In this document: positions 13,580 to 27,510 of the stretch, in pieces
Layout of the letters: each line of letters starts with the position of its first letter
How positions within the stretch are numbered: position 1 is the first letter of the stretch
Assembly: GCA_016758965.1 (NCBI GenBank)
Contig: JAEPRB010000173.1
Coordinates: 1 to 64,000, forward strand
Length of the DNA: 64,000 bases
Origin: Circinella minor
Lineage: Eukaryota; Mucoromycota; Mucoromycetes; Mucorales; Lichtheimiaceae
Direction: 5' to 3'
The notes under the pieces: model-generated
Told to the model about the DNA's origin: nothing
Databases searched by the model: none
The model's input: only the letters and a program-made list of their open reading frames with translations
Made by a program: the position numbers and the translations under genes

Positions 13580-15156
13580 TAATAAATATATAATAATGTA
13601 ACTACGTAACATATAACAATTTATAAAGTTTTTTTTTTTTTTTTTTTCAATTGATGATTATTGTTATTATTCTATTTAGTAGACTACTTAAAAAAAAGGT
13701 AATTCGGGAGGGGAGGGGGATCTAACAAAAGAGTTATTATATAATATTTTTGCTGGACTAAATATATTTTATTCGATCCAATTAAATATTTCGTTACGTA
13801 TTGACTTTTTATAAGATATAATAATTTCTATATTTATTTCTATATATCTCATTTTGTACATAAGATGCTACTCTATTCTATTCACAAAAGTATATGAATA
13901 CTACATAAGTTTATATCATACCTAATAATAAATATAAGTAATGAACTTCTTAATATAAATGGAAACCAAGCAGTAAGAATAACCTACACTAGTTTTATAT
14001 ATAAAAATTTAGATTATCAAAAAAAAAATAAAAAATTTGATACATAGTATAGCACTAAAATCAAAACCTTCTATTTTATCGGGAAAAAAAAAACTATTTG
14101 AAGTTTTTATATCAAAATGAGAAATGTCTATTTCTTGCTACTAAAAATAGTTAAAGATATCAAATCGTTTTTTATTTGTTAAAAAAAGTTAGAATTCACC
14201 TTATAAAAAGTGCGGTTATACATCAATGTAGGTTTATAGTTTAGTAAATTGTTGACAGTTAGTTCAATATATATATATATATATAAAAGAAAAGAATTGG
14301 AACACGGGTTGTCAAAAACAACAATCTATTGAATAAATAAATAAAAATGTTGTTATGATTAATATAAAATCATGTGAGTTATTGACTAGATTTAGAAAAG
14401 GTTTCTTTTATAGGTTATATAAAATCAATAATAAAACTTACATGAATAAATTCGTGTAAATTAACACCTGCAAATACTATATTCTTTAACCGCACACACG
14501 CGTCAAGAAAAAAAAAATATAGATGTCTTAACTTATTTGTCCCTTTTATCTTCTTCTTTTATATCTTCTAAGGGGGGAAAAAAAAAAGAGAGAAAGGAGA
14601 GAGAACCACTACATTATGATGTTATCAAGGATAGAAAAAATTAAATAAAACGCGTATAAAACAGAGTATAAATATGTAATATAAAATCTCGCGTTATCAA
14701 AGGTGTATAAAGAAGTTTTCCCTTCTTTTAAGTTAAATAATTATAGACAAAGGTATATATATATATATATATAATCTATTGAAAATGAGAGAAAACAATT
14801 TAGAGTTCTATAATTATTCAAGAACTAGAAAAAAAAAAAAAACGCGACACACATTACAATATACAAAAAACGAAATAAAAACCCAGTTTTATTTATAAGA
14901 ACGCGTACTTTAATTTAATAACGTCCTCTTTCTATTTTATTCATCTATTCTCTACGTAAAATTCAAAGAAAAACTTTTTATATAACTAAACTATTTTTTT
15001 TTTTTAACAACGACGACAACTTTATTTGGAAATCAAAGATCTAATTTCCAACGATGAATTAAAAACATATATATATCCAATCTGAGTTACTTTTAGTATA
15101 TAAACAACCAGAGGTTCTGTTTTTTATTGCCTAGACCCTAACACGCAACTAAAAAG

Positions 15157-15190
<34 letters not shown>

Positions 15191-15779
15191 TTTTTTTTTT
15201 TTGCTATCCTTCTTATAAAGTAAAAAATATCATCATTTTTTTTCACCCTCAATATATTTAGATATAAAAGAAAAATACGTATTATTAAAAAATTTGAAAA
15301 TGACAAAACAATTTTTTTTTTTGGGGTGGGGGCGATATGGGTCACTTTCGAACACAAAAGTACTTGATACATTAATAAATATTTTAAAATGATGGATAGA
15401 AAAAGGAAAACAACAAAAGAAATATATGCACATGCTATTTACAAATGAAAGGTATTTTCGTAAGAGAGGTGTAGTAGTAGTAATAGTTATTGATGGAGAG
15501 AAGGAGGAAATAAAATGGAGAACTTGTATAATATGATTTTTTTTTTTGAGTGTTTTTTTTGAGTGTTTTTTTTTTTTTTTTTTTTTGAAAAATTTGTGTG
15601 AGAGAACATGTAATAAAATGGGGGGCGTGAGAGAGAATGAAGAAGAGAGTATATAAAGAAAAGAGAAGAAAAAAAGGTGTTACGTATCATAAGGTATATA
15701 ATGTGTTGCCATGGAAGAAATGGATGTTAATAATAATATAGATGTAAATAAAAAGAAAAAGATATATATATATTTGAAA
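13580..15779. other. Intergenic, AT-rich, no gene recognised
   Basis: About 2.2 kb between the 3' ends of ATG3 and the response regulator. It contains T and A tracts, (TA)n runs near 14268-14284 and 14755-14773, an AAT/TTA trinucleotide run near 15160-15190 and a 21-base T tract at 15566-15586. No open frame here looks like protein. Confidence 0.55.
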
Positions 15780-16817
15780 TTATGGAGCTGCAATAAAAGA
15801 TTCAGGACTTGAACCATAGTCCAAAACTTGATGAATTGTCTTTTTTAAAGCATTGGGAACAACTGGTTTACTAACACAACCATTCTATATATAAAAATTT
15901 AAATATGTAAGGGCCAAGCCAAAAATATATATATATATATAAAAGCCAAGTGTTTCTTGGTAACAAAAAAAACTTACCATGCCAACTTGAGCAAATGCAC
16001 GTTTCCAATCAGCTGTATCATTGGTAGTTACTGCTACAATAGGAATATTTCGATTTTGTAATAAAATATTATATTCTGTTGAACTTCGAATATGTCTTGC
16101 CGTATCTACACCACTAAGATATGGCATATCAATGTCAAGTAAAATAAGATCAAATGTTTTACTTTGAAGAATTTTTAATGCTTCTAATCCATCCTTGACT
16201 TGTTCAATGTGTTGAACTGTATCTGCCATATGAAGTCGTAATACACGCTCAAGTAATTGTAAATTGACATTATTATCATCGACTAATAAAACATTGATTC
16301 CAGCCATATTAGGAGGCTGAGTTAAAGAAGAATATCTTGATGTCGTACGGGGTACCATTGGTGCTGTTGGAGAGGGCGTTGGTAACACCATCGTTGCTAA
16401 CGTTGCCGTTGTTGAGTCGCATGTGGATTGGGTTGAATCGAAAAGAATAGTGTTATCTAAAATAACAGGTGGAGTAGTTAAAGGAGGACTTAATGGAGAA
16501 GAAACAGGTGATGAAGGTGATAAAAGTGGTGGTGGTGGTGTATTATTATTATTATTATTTGCAGCAGCAGCAGCAGCAGCTTGAGCAAACGTGGTTGTAG
16601 TTGAAAGTGGCGATGGTGGTAAAATAAAAGAATATCGCGTTCGAGTATTATTACTACTATTACTGTTTATAGTTTGTGAGGGTCGACGTCTATGATATTG
16701 GGGTCTTTTTGGTATGATTGTTGTTTCATCAGATGTAGAATGTCGTCGATGATGAAGTGGGTGAAACAAGGAGGAACCTGTTGAGGCTCTCCGGCCATTA
16801 TAACCAAAATAATCCAA
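15780..16817 (-). CDS. Receiver-domain response regulator (5' end unresolved)
   Basis: Exons (minus) from about 16817 to 15978 and 15894-15780. The first 165 or so residues are low complexity (Ser, Pro, Thr, a run of nine Ala and six Asn). A C-terminal CheY-like receiver follows: INVLLVDDNNVN with the acidic pair, LILLDIDMPYLSG with the phospho-acceptor Asp, the conserved Thr in AVTTND, and across the intron NGCVSKPVVP with the conserved Lys. The receiver is complete and all key residues are present. The architecture fits fungal stand-alone regulators at the end of a histidine-kinase phosphorelay (Ssk1 or Srr1 type), but I cannot say which. No in-frame ATG precedes the receiver at a sensible place: the open frame reaches a TTG at 16817 and continues upstream, so a 5' exon is probably missing from this model. 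Confidence 0.8.
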
Positions 16818-19800
16818 TGTGAATAACTTTAAACAATATAAAAAAAAAAGGTGATGGGAAATAAAGAAGAGGTATATATATATATATATTTATTTTTTGT
16901 TAAAAAAAAAAAAAAAAAGAGACGTGTTCAATAGAAATATTTTTTTTTTAAAAAAAAATGAAGAAGAAAAAATAAAATAAAAAAGAAAGGAGAAATGAAA
17001 AAAAAAAAAACAGAACCGAACCGAACATTGAAAGCTTTTTATACGTTTTCTCATTATGACCAAAAGATGTGTGTGTGTAAGATTTTTTTTTTTTTTGACT
17101 ACCATGGGTTACATTTTGGGGGGGGAGGAGGAGAAGGAGAGGATGTAAAAAATAAGGGGGAACATTCATTGGGGGGAGAGTAAAGAAACTTTTCTAAAAT
17201 GGTCATACATGGGTCGGTTGAATTGTTATAAAAAAAAAAAAAAAGGGACATCTGCTGGTTTTTTTTTTTTTGGGGGGAAGAGGGGAAAGGTAAGGACGAC
17301 AAAAAAAAAAAAAATATGACAAGAGTAGAAAGGTACACAACATGACTTATATAGACTGGCATATAACCCCTTCTGGACCCATCTTTTCATTTTCAAAAGA
17401 TAATTATAATAAATGTTCTGGAATTGTATAACAACTTGTTGCTAACAAAAAAAAAAAAAAAAAACCAGCTTTACCTAAACCTTTCCTTTTTGTTCCTATG
17501 ATAAAGGTCTTCTTCCCAGGGTTTTTGTTTATAAAAATTCCCCCATGATTTTTTAAGTTTTCTCATGAAAAAAAAAAAAAAGGTCACTGCATTATAATAG
17601 TAAACATCATCAAACGGATTTTTCATGTTGGTTAAATGACAAATAAAAAAATAATCGCGTTTTTTTTTACAATACTAAAAAAGACTTGCTTAACATTTAT
17701 CAAGACATGCTTTTTTTATTTTTTATTTTTAAAAAAAGATATATATTTTTTTTTTCGATTATCAACTTTTATAAATCGATTTCCCCCCCCCTCTTTTAAA
17801 AAAAGCTAATCCATGAATGGTTAATTATCTTTATAAACAACAATCCAATATGCATATATCACAGGTTATGGCCGTGCGTTGTTTAAAGGTAAATACAATG
17901 TTGTGCATGGGATCTTCTACTTTTCTTTCAAAAAAAAAAAAATTGGGGGGGGGGAGGAGGAGTGGAAGAGGAAATTTACATATTAAAAAGCCGCAATGAA
18001 ATTTCATTATTTTGATAACATTGTATAACTTTTTTTTTAACTTATTAAAAAAAAATGAATGAATGCTTTTTTAAATATAATAAAATAATATGTATAAAAT
18101 CACTTTGTTAAGTAGAACACATATTTTTGACATGCAAATTATAAAAGTATCAATATAAATCCACCAAAAAACTTATGTTATGAATTTTGTCCTTCTTTTT
18201 TTTTTTTTTTTCCGAACATTCTAGATTATATGTGTAAAAGTATTTGACAGCACGTACTACCTTTTTTATTCTTTTAAAGAAGTATAATTTAATTCTTGTT
18301 TATGTTGATTAAAAGCTTTCTTTTTTTTTTTTTTTTTTAGAAAGAAAGAGTTTGATTTTTAAACACTTATATTCACAATTCTTGTTTAATTGAAAAAAAA
18401 AACGCTTCAATATTATACTTTAAAATATGAATACAAAATAAAAGTGATCGAATATTTGTTATAGAATCATTGACTGTTTATTCTTCTTATTTTGGTTTCT
18501 AGTAATGAAAAATTAAACAGGATGATTATTAGAATGAATTACCAAAAAAAAACAAACCTCAGTTTCGGGAAACATGTTGTATTTTTTGTTTAGCATAATT
18601 CCTGTCCATGCAAGTATTAGTTATTTCAATTGAAAAGATATGTAAACCCTTCTCTGTCAACCTCAAAGAAACCAATTAAATACTCAATTTTTACAAAGTA
18701 AATAATAATAACGACGATGTCAAAGATAACACCCGGGGAATTACAAAATAAAATTACTAACTTTGGGGAGCTTAACGGATCTTCTTCCTTTCACTCTCCC
18801 CCCAAAAAAATAATAATTTTTGTTAAGCAAGACCTTGAGGGGGGAGGTGGGGGGGAGAAGGGCAAGCGAAAGAGGGTAAAAGCCTAGACCAATTAATTGT
18901 CAGCCGGTACATAATCCGCGGACCCATATTTTTGTTTTCGGCATATAAGGACTTTAGATCTTTCCCCTCCCCCCCCCCTTTTTTTTTTTTGTTATATGTA
19001 AGCAAACGATGGATCTTTATCTTAATAATCAAATAATAATAATAATAAAAAAAAGGGGGGGAGGAGGGAGGATTGATGCAAAGAAGAAGGTGATAATCCT
19101 TTTACGATTTTGATCCGCTTTTCTCTTCTTTTTTATACTAGTCTAAAAAAAATAGTTTAGTGAAAAAAAAAACAATAATAAGACTACCTTCAAGCAAGCA
19201 AAGCAAAAAATAAAAAATAAAAAAAACAATAACAAAAAAACAATCATGTTTTTTATTGCGGAATTGTCTCCAGTAATGGTATGATAAATATATTATTCAT
19301 TTTCGTTGGTAATATAAATAAGACAAATTCGGGGTGCTTTATTTGTTTATATATTTGTAAATAAAAGGTACAGTACCATTGATAATTATAAAGGAAGAAA
19401 ATGTTTATCAAGAAAAGGTTGGACAAAAAAAAAAAAAAAAAGATGCATGATAAGTTACCCGTTCCTTTTTTTTTTTTTTTTGTTACATTCTTGCCCTTGT
19501 GATTTGTTATTTTGTATTACACAGGTTTTGCATTATTTGAGATGGAACTTTGGTCCTTATGCAAAAAAAAAAAAAAAGATCTACAGAAAGAGAAAGTTAG
19601 CAGAAAATGAAATGTAATACGTTGATTATTATTATTATTTTGACATTTAACTAGTGTTATGTACATGTATGTTTTTACAAAATGGTTGTTAAATGAAGAA
19701 TGGTGAGACGGATTACTTTTTTCATTTTTTTAAATGTAAAAAATATTTTTATCGGAATGCTTCCGTACGTACTCAGGAAAAGAAAACAAATTTTGTTGCT

Positions 19801-20167
19801 AGGATAGTAAACAACAACATACGTATAACATTACAGCACAACAACTTTTTGAAGAATTCGCATTTAAATTATTCTGTACGTACGTACGATTTTTTATTTA
19901 TATATTTCACTGCTGTGCATAGGTAGAACTCGTTTTTATTCTATATACTTTATTTACTATTGGAGAAAAAAAAAACTATTTTTGACAGCTTAATAAAAAA
20001 AATAAAAAAAAGATGATGATGATGATGAATGATATAATAAGATGTCGTGTTCTGGTATGATGACATTGTAATATTATATTAAGAAATGTCATGGGTATGA
20101 ATATAATGATCCGATGACATATCATAATTACACATCATCATTTGAATAATTATTATAGTGAATATGC

Positions 20168-20205
<38 letters not shown>

Positions 20206-23200
20206 CTTCATACGTATCAGTTCTATAATATATCAAGATAGTCATATTTCAATTACAACAGTCTGAACAACCAATTTTGTCTCCTATTTATTTATAAAGA
20301 TATCATACTCATTTAAAAGTAATCCTTATTTAACATCAATATTTTAGCTATATAATATTTGTTGATGCAAAAACATTCCATTTTGAGAAGGGTATCCATG
20401 ATCAAGTTTTTGGATTATAGGTAAAAGCCCATCTTATAACTCAACTTAATGTATATAAGCTTTCCATTTTTGATGCATTGATGATCGAGTTCCAAAATCG
20501 GTATAAGTCCCCCAGATTATTATTATTATTATTATTTTTTTTCATGTCATTGTAGCACACAACTTTTTTTTATTTCAAGGGAACCCATGATCGACAAAAA
20601 AAAAAAAAAAAAAAAAAAAAGACCGCACAAAAGTCGGCTCTTGGTTATTATTTTCACTCTTAATTATAATATATACCAGTAGGGTTTTTCAACTACATTT
20701 TTCTCCGCAAAAAAAAAAAAAAATTTGTATACCATTCCACATGTTTCCCCCTTGTTGGAAAGAATAATAGTTATTCTTAAAAGTTTGACCGTGAGTAGTA
20801 ATTCTATTTAATATCATTGTTATTACAAACATTGACGCCTTAATTTAAATTATGATTTTTTTTCTTATATTATTAATTTATAGACACTTTTTTTTTTTTT
20901 TTTATGAATTCATAAGGGCATTTTTAAATGTGATAACTAGGTACATATTTTATCTAACCGCATTATTTATTTATTATTATTATTATTATTACTGCACGCC
21001 CACCTACGTACATAATGTGTATAAATCAAATTCATTTTTTTTTGTGCTGCGGCTCCCCCCTTCTCCCCCACGACAAAAAAAAAATGAATTTTTCGCACAT
21101 GACAAAAATAGATTCACACAGAACTTCTTTTTTATAATAAAAATAAGATAATGAAATAGAATTCATTCTTTCTTTATAGTAAACCAAAAAAAAAAAAATT
21201 CGTTTGAGAGTGAAAGAAATTCTTTTTCTTCATTACAAATTTTAATTTTAAAGTTTAAAGAGTTGGCAATTTGTGATATATTACTTTTGAAACATTACAC
21301 AATATACACAGTATTTGTACTTTTTTTGATGAAAGCGATCTATCATTAGAAAATCTCATATATATTTATCATTATGTAGTTTTTACTTGTATATAGAGAG
21401 ATGAAAGAGGGAGGAGAAAAATAAAGATAAATGGGTTCAATCTATAAACATAAAAAATCTCTATTTTTCTTTTTTCTTTTTGTATGGTTCATAATCAATT
21501 TGAGAACGTGCTTTTTGTACATAATTATTAGCGGTAATCTAGCGCCGCATATGCATGCATACATTAGGAACAGAAAGTTTAATCAAGAAATGATACTCAC
21601 AAGTGACTTTTCATAATTATTATTATTATTATCAACGTATTGAAAACCGATTTGTAATTCATATTGTTATTGTTGTTGTATAGGTGACAAGTACTCTTTT
21701 TTTTTTTTGGGTCATGCACAACTAATTATAATATAAATCAACGTATAATATATATATATATAATCCTCAGACACCAGACACTACTTTTATTCTTTATATC
21801 ATCATATATTCATCATGTTAAAATTCATCATTCATGATAATATAATTTCATGGGGCCATCAAGTAAGAAACCTGATGATCAACTCATTGTACGTACCCAT
21901 GATAATATTATATCATACTCGTCATTTTGTTTTGACAATTTAATTTTTTTTTTTTTTTTACCCATGTGTAGCTCTACTTTATGTCTAATGGTTACCTTTA
22001 GTATCACATCCTTTCTATTCTTGATAGTATTAGCGATCTTTATAACCCCGTGTTCTGTTGTTGGTCAGCGCAGCGTAAAAAAATAAAAAAAAAGGTACAA
22101 TCGAGTTTATGCTAAATATGGCAAGTGGGGGAGGATGTATCACTTTTCAACAATTCTATTTTATTTTAACAAGGTTTTTTTAAAATCGTTCAATATTATC
22201 TCCGGTAATAGTGAGAAAGAAAGAAAAAAGAGGGAGGGGGGCTGGACCATATAGTATATAGTGTTGCAAAGACATATTTAAATAATAGAATGAGAATAAA
22301 GGTAAATAATTCTCTACAAGTCCATTTATACTACTTATAATGCAAGTTGCAAGTCGATCTTTTATTTTATAAATCAATCTCTTGTATGTAAAAAATAAAT
22401 AAATAATGCTAATCCAGAGTTATTTTGAAAGTTCTTATAGTTATAATTTCACAAGTTAATAATCTATGGCATTTCAATCATATATAAATATATAGGATAC
22501 GTATCTTTTATGAAAAAATAGAGATAGTAAGATAAAAAAGAGATTATTTACTTGGTGCAACAAAAAATCAATTAGTAGATGTACTTATAAATAGTGCATT
22601 CCTCATAATGTTATATATATATGGAATATACTGGTTTTATTATTATTATTTTGAATTAGTGAGGTACGTAGTACGTTTGTTTTTTACGCAGAAACTGGTA
22701 TCAATTTATAGAATTACACGGTCTTCGAATCTCATTATCACTCAAAAGATCATGGAACCCGACGAGAATGAACGAAACACAAGTTATTTCTAACCCCTTG
22801 TTTACTATATTAGGCATGTTTTTTCTTTTCGTTACAGTACCATCCTCTTTATGGGTAGCATGGTAACAAAAAAAAAAGAGTTGTTCTTAGTGGTGCTGGT
22901 GGTCCACTATACTATATTTACAATCTTTCTTAATTTCAGTTATAGTAGTACAGGATTGCTTGACTGATAAATGGTTCTAATTTTAAAGAGAATAAAAATG
23001 GATACGTCGTATGAAGGCAAGAAGATTCAAGTATTTTAAATTATGTGTACAGATAGAAGGAAAAAAAAAATCAAACTATATATTTAAAGACTATCTATGA
23101 TTTATATTATTGTTAGGTATTATTAACAATAATGTTGTAACGCAACAATAATTAGAACATATTTTGCAAAGAAGAAAAAAAAATGTCGATAAAATAAGTG

Positions 23201-25150
23201 TATGAATATCAAATCCAATTACGTACCAACAATAGATATAATACATTATTTATTATGAGCAAAAGTTATATTCTCATGTTCACAAGATATTCGCGTACGT
23301 AGTATTTTGTACAACTACACATTTTATTCATATGTTTGTTGTGTTTAGTCTTACGTGAATCAATTGAGTTATTGATTAGTTGTAGAATAGGTTTTTATGG
23401 TGCTTTTTTTTGTTATTCCAATCTGTAAATTAAGATATATTGGAAACGTGTAGTATATTTTTGGGTCGATGATTCATGGGGGATGTTCTTTATAAGACTC
23501 TATTTTCACGTCATAATGTATCACTTACGCATGACTTTTTTCGAGACTAATTTAGATTTCATGTTCCAATATAAATATATATATTTTAAAAAGACACCAG
23601 TTATTGAGATCGTGTTGACGTAAGAAAACACCGGACTAATCCAAAACTCAGTTTTTTTTTTTTTGGATAAGAAAAAGTACAACATGAATAATCATTGTTT
23701 TTTTTTTTTTTTTTCAATAAAAAATGTAAAATAAATGATTAAAAACATGAGATTGTATATTTACCAGAAATAAGTGTGACATGGGGATTTTTTAGTCTTC
23801 CATGGTACTCTACATTTACCATTATACTATATACGTAATATTTATGGATTTACCTTGACATTTGCCTCTAAACATGGTGAACTACAATATAAGTTTTCAA
23901 TTTACTCAACGGGATTGTCTAACCTTACTAAATGGATTTAAAAACATGTCTTTTTAGCGTATATATTGAAATTAATCTTTAAACAGAGGATATTTCATTT
24001 GTCCCTTATTATTATTATTGGTCATTGATCTAGGTAAGAGTAATAAAACTTATGTGATTCAAAATAGATTATGGACCTCCTCACCAGTTGAAAATTATTG
24101 TTGATTCAACTCATCACCGTCCAACCAAATCCATAGTTCCAATCTTATCAACTGTTCCACATCCTCAAGTATTTTATATTGTTGTCGTAGTAGATGTGCA
24201 TTTTGGTTTAATGAGGTAATAATAAGAATTTCTCATACATTAATAATAAATCGATTTATTGAATAAAACTTTCCAATAGTGTCAACTCTATTGATGACCT
24301 TATGATACCATTTATTTATTTTTTCTTCTAGTGATATAGATATATAAAAACTAGTTCATATCCTAGTTAGAAAATTGTCTCATAGACTATTTTATTGTCT
24401 TTTTATTTAGTAGCTGGATATTAGAAATAAAAAATAGGATAAATTTCTATAATACTATTTCAAAGTATTTCTTTGTGGCAACCACTCTACCCTGACGTTT
24501 CTTACCATTTAGTTTCGAAAATCTTGAAAGCACTATTTCACTTTTCTAATGACTCTGTTTTATATCATGGTACGTAGGCTGTCAAAAAAATTTTTTTTTT
24601 GAATAGAGATATTTAATTATACTTACAAATTCTTGGAAAACTGATAACGTTTTGGTTGGGTTTCGGTGACAATTCATAAATATCGTAGAAAATATATTTT
24701 AAAAGAATTATTATAACAATGTCGATGATATGTAAAATATCAACAACACGTCGCACATAAATAGAGATTTTTATTTATTATTTCTAAAAACAATCCATTA
24801 TCAAACCATACTATTTGAAAAGTATATTAGTAATAATCCCATCGCTTATAAATATAAATATATAATACTATTGACTGGTATTTAGTGGATCAAAGTGAAC
24901 AGAAACATTTTATATTTTTTCACTTATAATAAATTATTCCCCCCCCCCTCCGGAAATTTCATTGCCGATCCTTCCGAAATTTTGGTGCCCCCCCCCCCAA
25001 AAAAAAAAAAGAAAATTCAATTTTTGTTATAGTGATGAATGAATAACCGTTGTATCCATACATATCTCGAATCCAACCATCCTATTCTTTACGACTATAC
25101 ACCTATTTTTAAAACAATAAACCAATATAACAAGAATATTATTACAACTC
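16818..25150. other. Gene-poor region of 8.3 kb
   Basis: Dense in homopolymers: T29 at 20172-20200, A25 near 20596-20620, and G or C runs near 17117-17130, 17943-17953, 18838-18851, 18967-18978, 19056-19072, 24941-24949 and 24989-24998. Short frames are mostly runs of Phe, Lys, Ile or Tyr and I do not accept them. One stretch near 24068-24220 stays open for about 50 codons with mixed composition, but I do not recognise it. The 5' exon of the response regulator probably lies in the first few hundred bases. Confidence 0.5.
20172..20200. repeat. T29 homopolymer
   Basis: Uninterrupted run of 29 T in the gene-poor region. Length may be unreliable in any assembly. Confidence 0.85.
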
Positions 25151-27099
25151 ATGTCATCACCAACCATCAGTGGACCTACTGATCCTACTCATGTTGAAAA
25201 GTAAAAAAAAAAGAAAAATGACCGAATTGAAAAAACGCAACCAGAATTCCCTTCACTCCCTCACCTTTTTTTTTTTTTAAAAACTGACACGGACCCCATT
25301 CTTGAATTTAATTATAATTTTTTTTCTAGATCGCCTGAACCAAATAGAACAACAACAACTTCTTCTTCACCCACACGTAATAAAAAACGACCCAAAACGT
25401 TAGCAAGAGAACTTCAGTTTCTTGTTGATAATAATGGTAAACGAGGTAAAATAAACCAACCATAATTTCTTAAAAAATGGGTGCATATTTTTTTTTATTA
25501 CATTTTAAACAAAGAAAAGCTTTATTAACCTAATATTTTTTTTTTCTGTTGCATAAATAATAATAAAATAAAATAGCAAAACGCGATCAACCAAAATGTC
25601 CTATTTGTCAACAACGTGTTGATATTACTAAATGGGAACAACATTATCAACTTGAACTACGTCGACTTGAACAATTACAGTCCGATATATATGAAGATCC
25701 CACAAATAAAAGGTATTGTGAATTAAAAATTTCGCCTTTACATATATATATAACTCAATGTTATATTAATATTATATTGGTCTCCATTTGTACTTGTTGA
25801 ATATATAGTAAAGGAAAAAAACGAGGTGCAGCTGTAGTAGCTAGACAACAATTAGAACGATCGAGTGGCAGAAAAAAAGCAATTTCAGTTTATGAAGAAA
25901 CTTTAGAAAAAATTCATAAGAATCGAGATCAACGTAATGAAAAGTTACGAAGAATAGGTATAATTTCCCTTAATCGACCTAAACGTGGAAAAAAAAAATA
26001 AGGTTACATGAATTGTCATTGCTAAATATATTTATTTTTTTTAAACAGATAATAGCCATTTACATCCAACAGAAGCCATGTTACAAGATGATCAAGCATT
26101 AGCTTTAAGTCAAGGTTAGTTTTTTTTTTTTTGTTATTTATTATTATCAATATAATCATCTACTAAGTATCTTTATTTATATAGCATTATTGGAAGATGG
26201 TGAAGATGTACAAACATGTTTTATTTGTAACGAGATGCTTCATGGTGATTCGGAAGCTGTTAATTTTCATATTGATAGTTGCTTAGCCAACATGAACAAC
26301 ACCGATACTACTACTACTACTACTACTACTACTTCAACACCTGAAATTACAGAATCAAATGTCGATATTGATAATGATAATGGAGCTTGGGATGAATATG
26401 AATGGGCAGGACAAAGACGTGTACGAGCTACTGCTATGATGGATGGTGGATATGGTGGTGCTGGTTTTGCCACAGCAAGTAAACGAGAAGAAGATGAGGA
26501 TGATGATGAAGATCTTGACGTAGAAGATGATGATGCTGCACAATATGGTCAATCTCAATATACTGAAAGAGATATTTTTGCTCAAGATGAAACGGAAGAT
26601 GTATCTGCATTACGTGAAATGGTTTCTGGTGCTTCTGGGAGTGGTACACGTCAAAGCTCAACATCGTATGTATATTTAACATGTATTTACATTGCAAGAG
26701 GGAAAAAAAAAAAGAGGATTTAGTTTATTACACAGACCTTATTGATTTTTATAAATTTTATTTAGTGCTGATTCTCCTCGAAGTGGATTTGAAGAAACTG
26801 TATCAGATGAAGGTTGGAAACGTTCTGTTATGACTGAACAATATTTAATTCCGGAGGCTGGTCACTCTCGGTTAGTTATTGAATCACTCAAACAACGTAT
26901 TCATCAATTAGAAGTTGCCTCTCGTTCAGCACCTCGTTGTCTTATTTGTTTAGAACCATATAAAACGCCTGTGACATCAATTGTTTGTTGGCATGTACAT
27001 TGTGAACAATGTTGGTTACAAACTCTTGGCTCAAAGAAACTTTGTCCTCAATGTCAAAAGATTACCACACCCGCCGATTTACGGCGTATTTACCTGTAA
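25151..27099 (+). CDS. RNF220-like RING E3 ubiquitin ligase
   Basis: Exons 25151-25200, 25330-25445, 25577-25712, 25809-25957, 26049-26114, 26185-26665 and 26766-27099 join in frame to 443 residues. The C-terminus is a RING finger (from about residue 387) beginning RCLICLEPYKTPVTSI and continuing with CWHVHCEQCW, TLGSKKLCPQC and the end DLRRIYL. That last stretch, including the terminal residues, is the distinctive ending of animal RNF220. Two further zinc-binding segments precede it: CPICQQRVDITKWEQHY (about 62-78) and CFICNEMLHGDSEAVNFHID ending in Cys (about 185-207, UBZ-like). An acidic region with a Thr run lies between. The expected role is a nuclear or cytosolic ubiquitin ligase; the substrate is unknown. 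It is convergent with PCF11. Confidence 0.9.
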
Positions 27100-27510
27100 A
27101 AACAAAACAAAAATTGCAACTTTCTCTCTCTAATTCTCTGTTAACTATAATAATTCCTAATATTATCCCCCCCCAAAAAAAAAACCCCCTTTATTACACA
27201 CATACACACACACTTTTCATTCTCATTTTTATCACTATTGTCATCTTCATTTATCATTCTTTTTCGTTTTACACACATTCTCTTGAATTCCTGTATTTAG
27301 TTTTCTTCTTCTTCGTCGTTCTATAATGTAATATACAAAAGTTAATTCTCCTCTTTTTTTTTTTCATATAACAACATTTAAATAATAATAATCATTTTAT
27401 AATGATAAAACTATCTATTTTATTTATTCTTTGGGGGGAAATATGTAAGAAAAAAAAATCTTAAAAAATAATTATATTTGTTTATAAACATAATTCTTTA
27501 TTATTATTAT
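27100..27510. other. Convergent intergenic spacer
   Basis: 411 bases between the stops of the RING protein and PCF11, with a C-run followed by an A-run near 27170-27182 and CT-rich patches. Presumably 3' UTRs; no gene. Confidence 0.5.

Noticed and set aside
16890..17362. Several overlapping Phe/Lys/Pro-rich frames on both strands
   Set aside because: Driven by A, T, G and C homopolymers; more likely promoter and 5' leader of the response regulator.
24068..24220. Possible exon of about 50 codons in the gene-poor region
   Set aside because: Mixed composition, but no start, no flanking exon and no recognised family.
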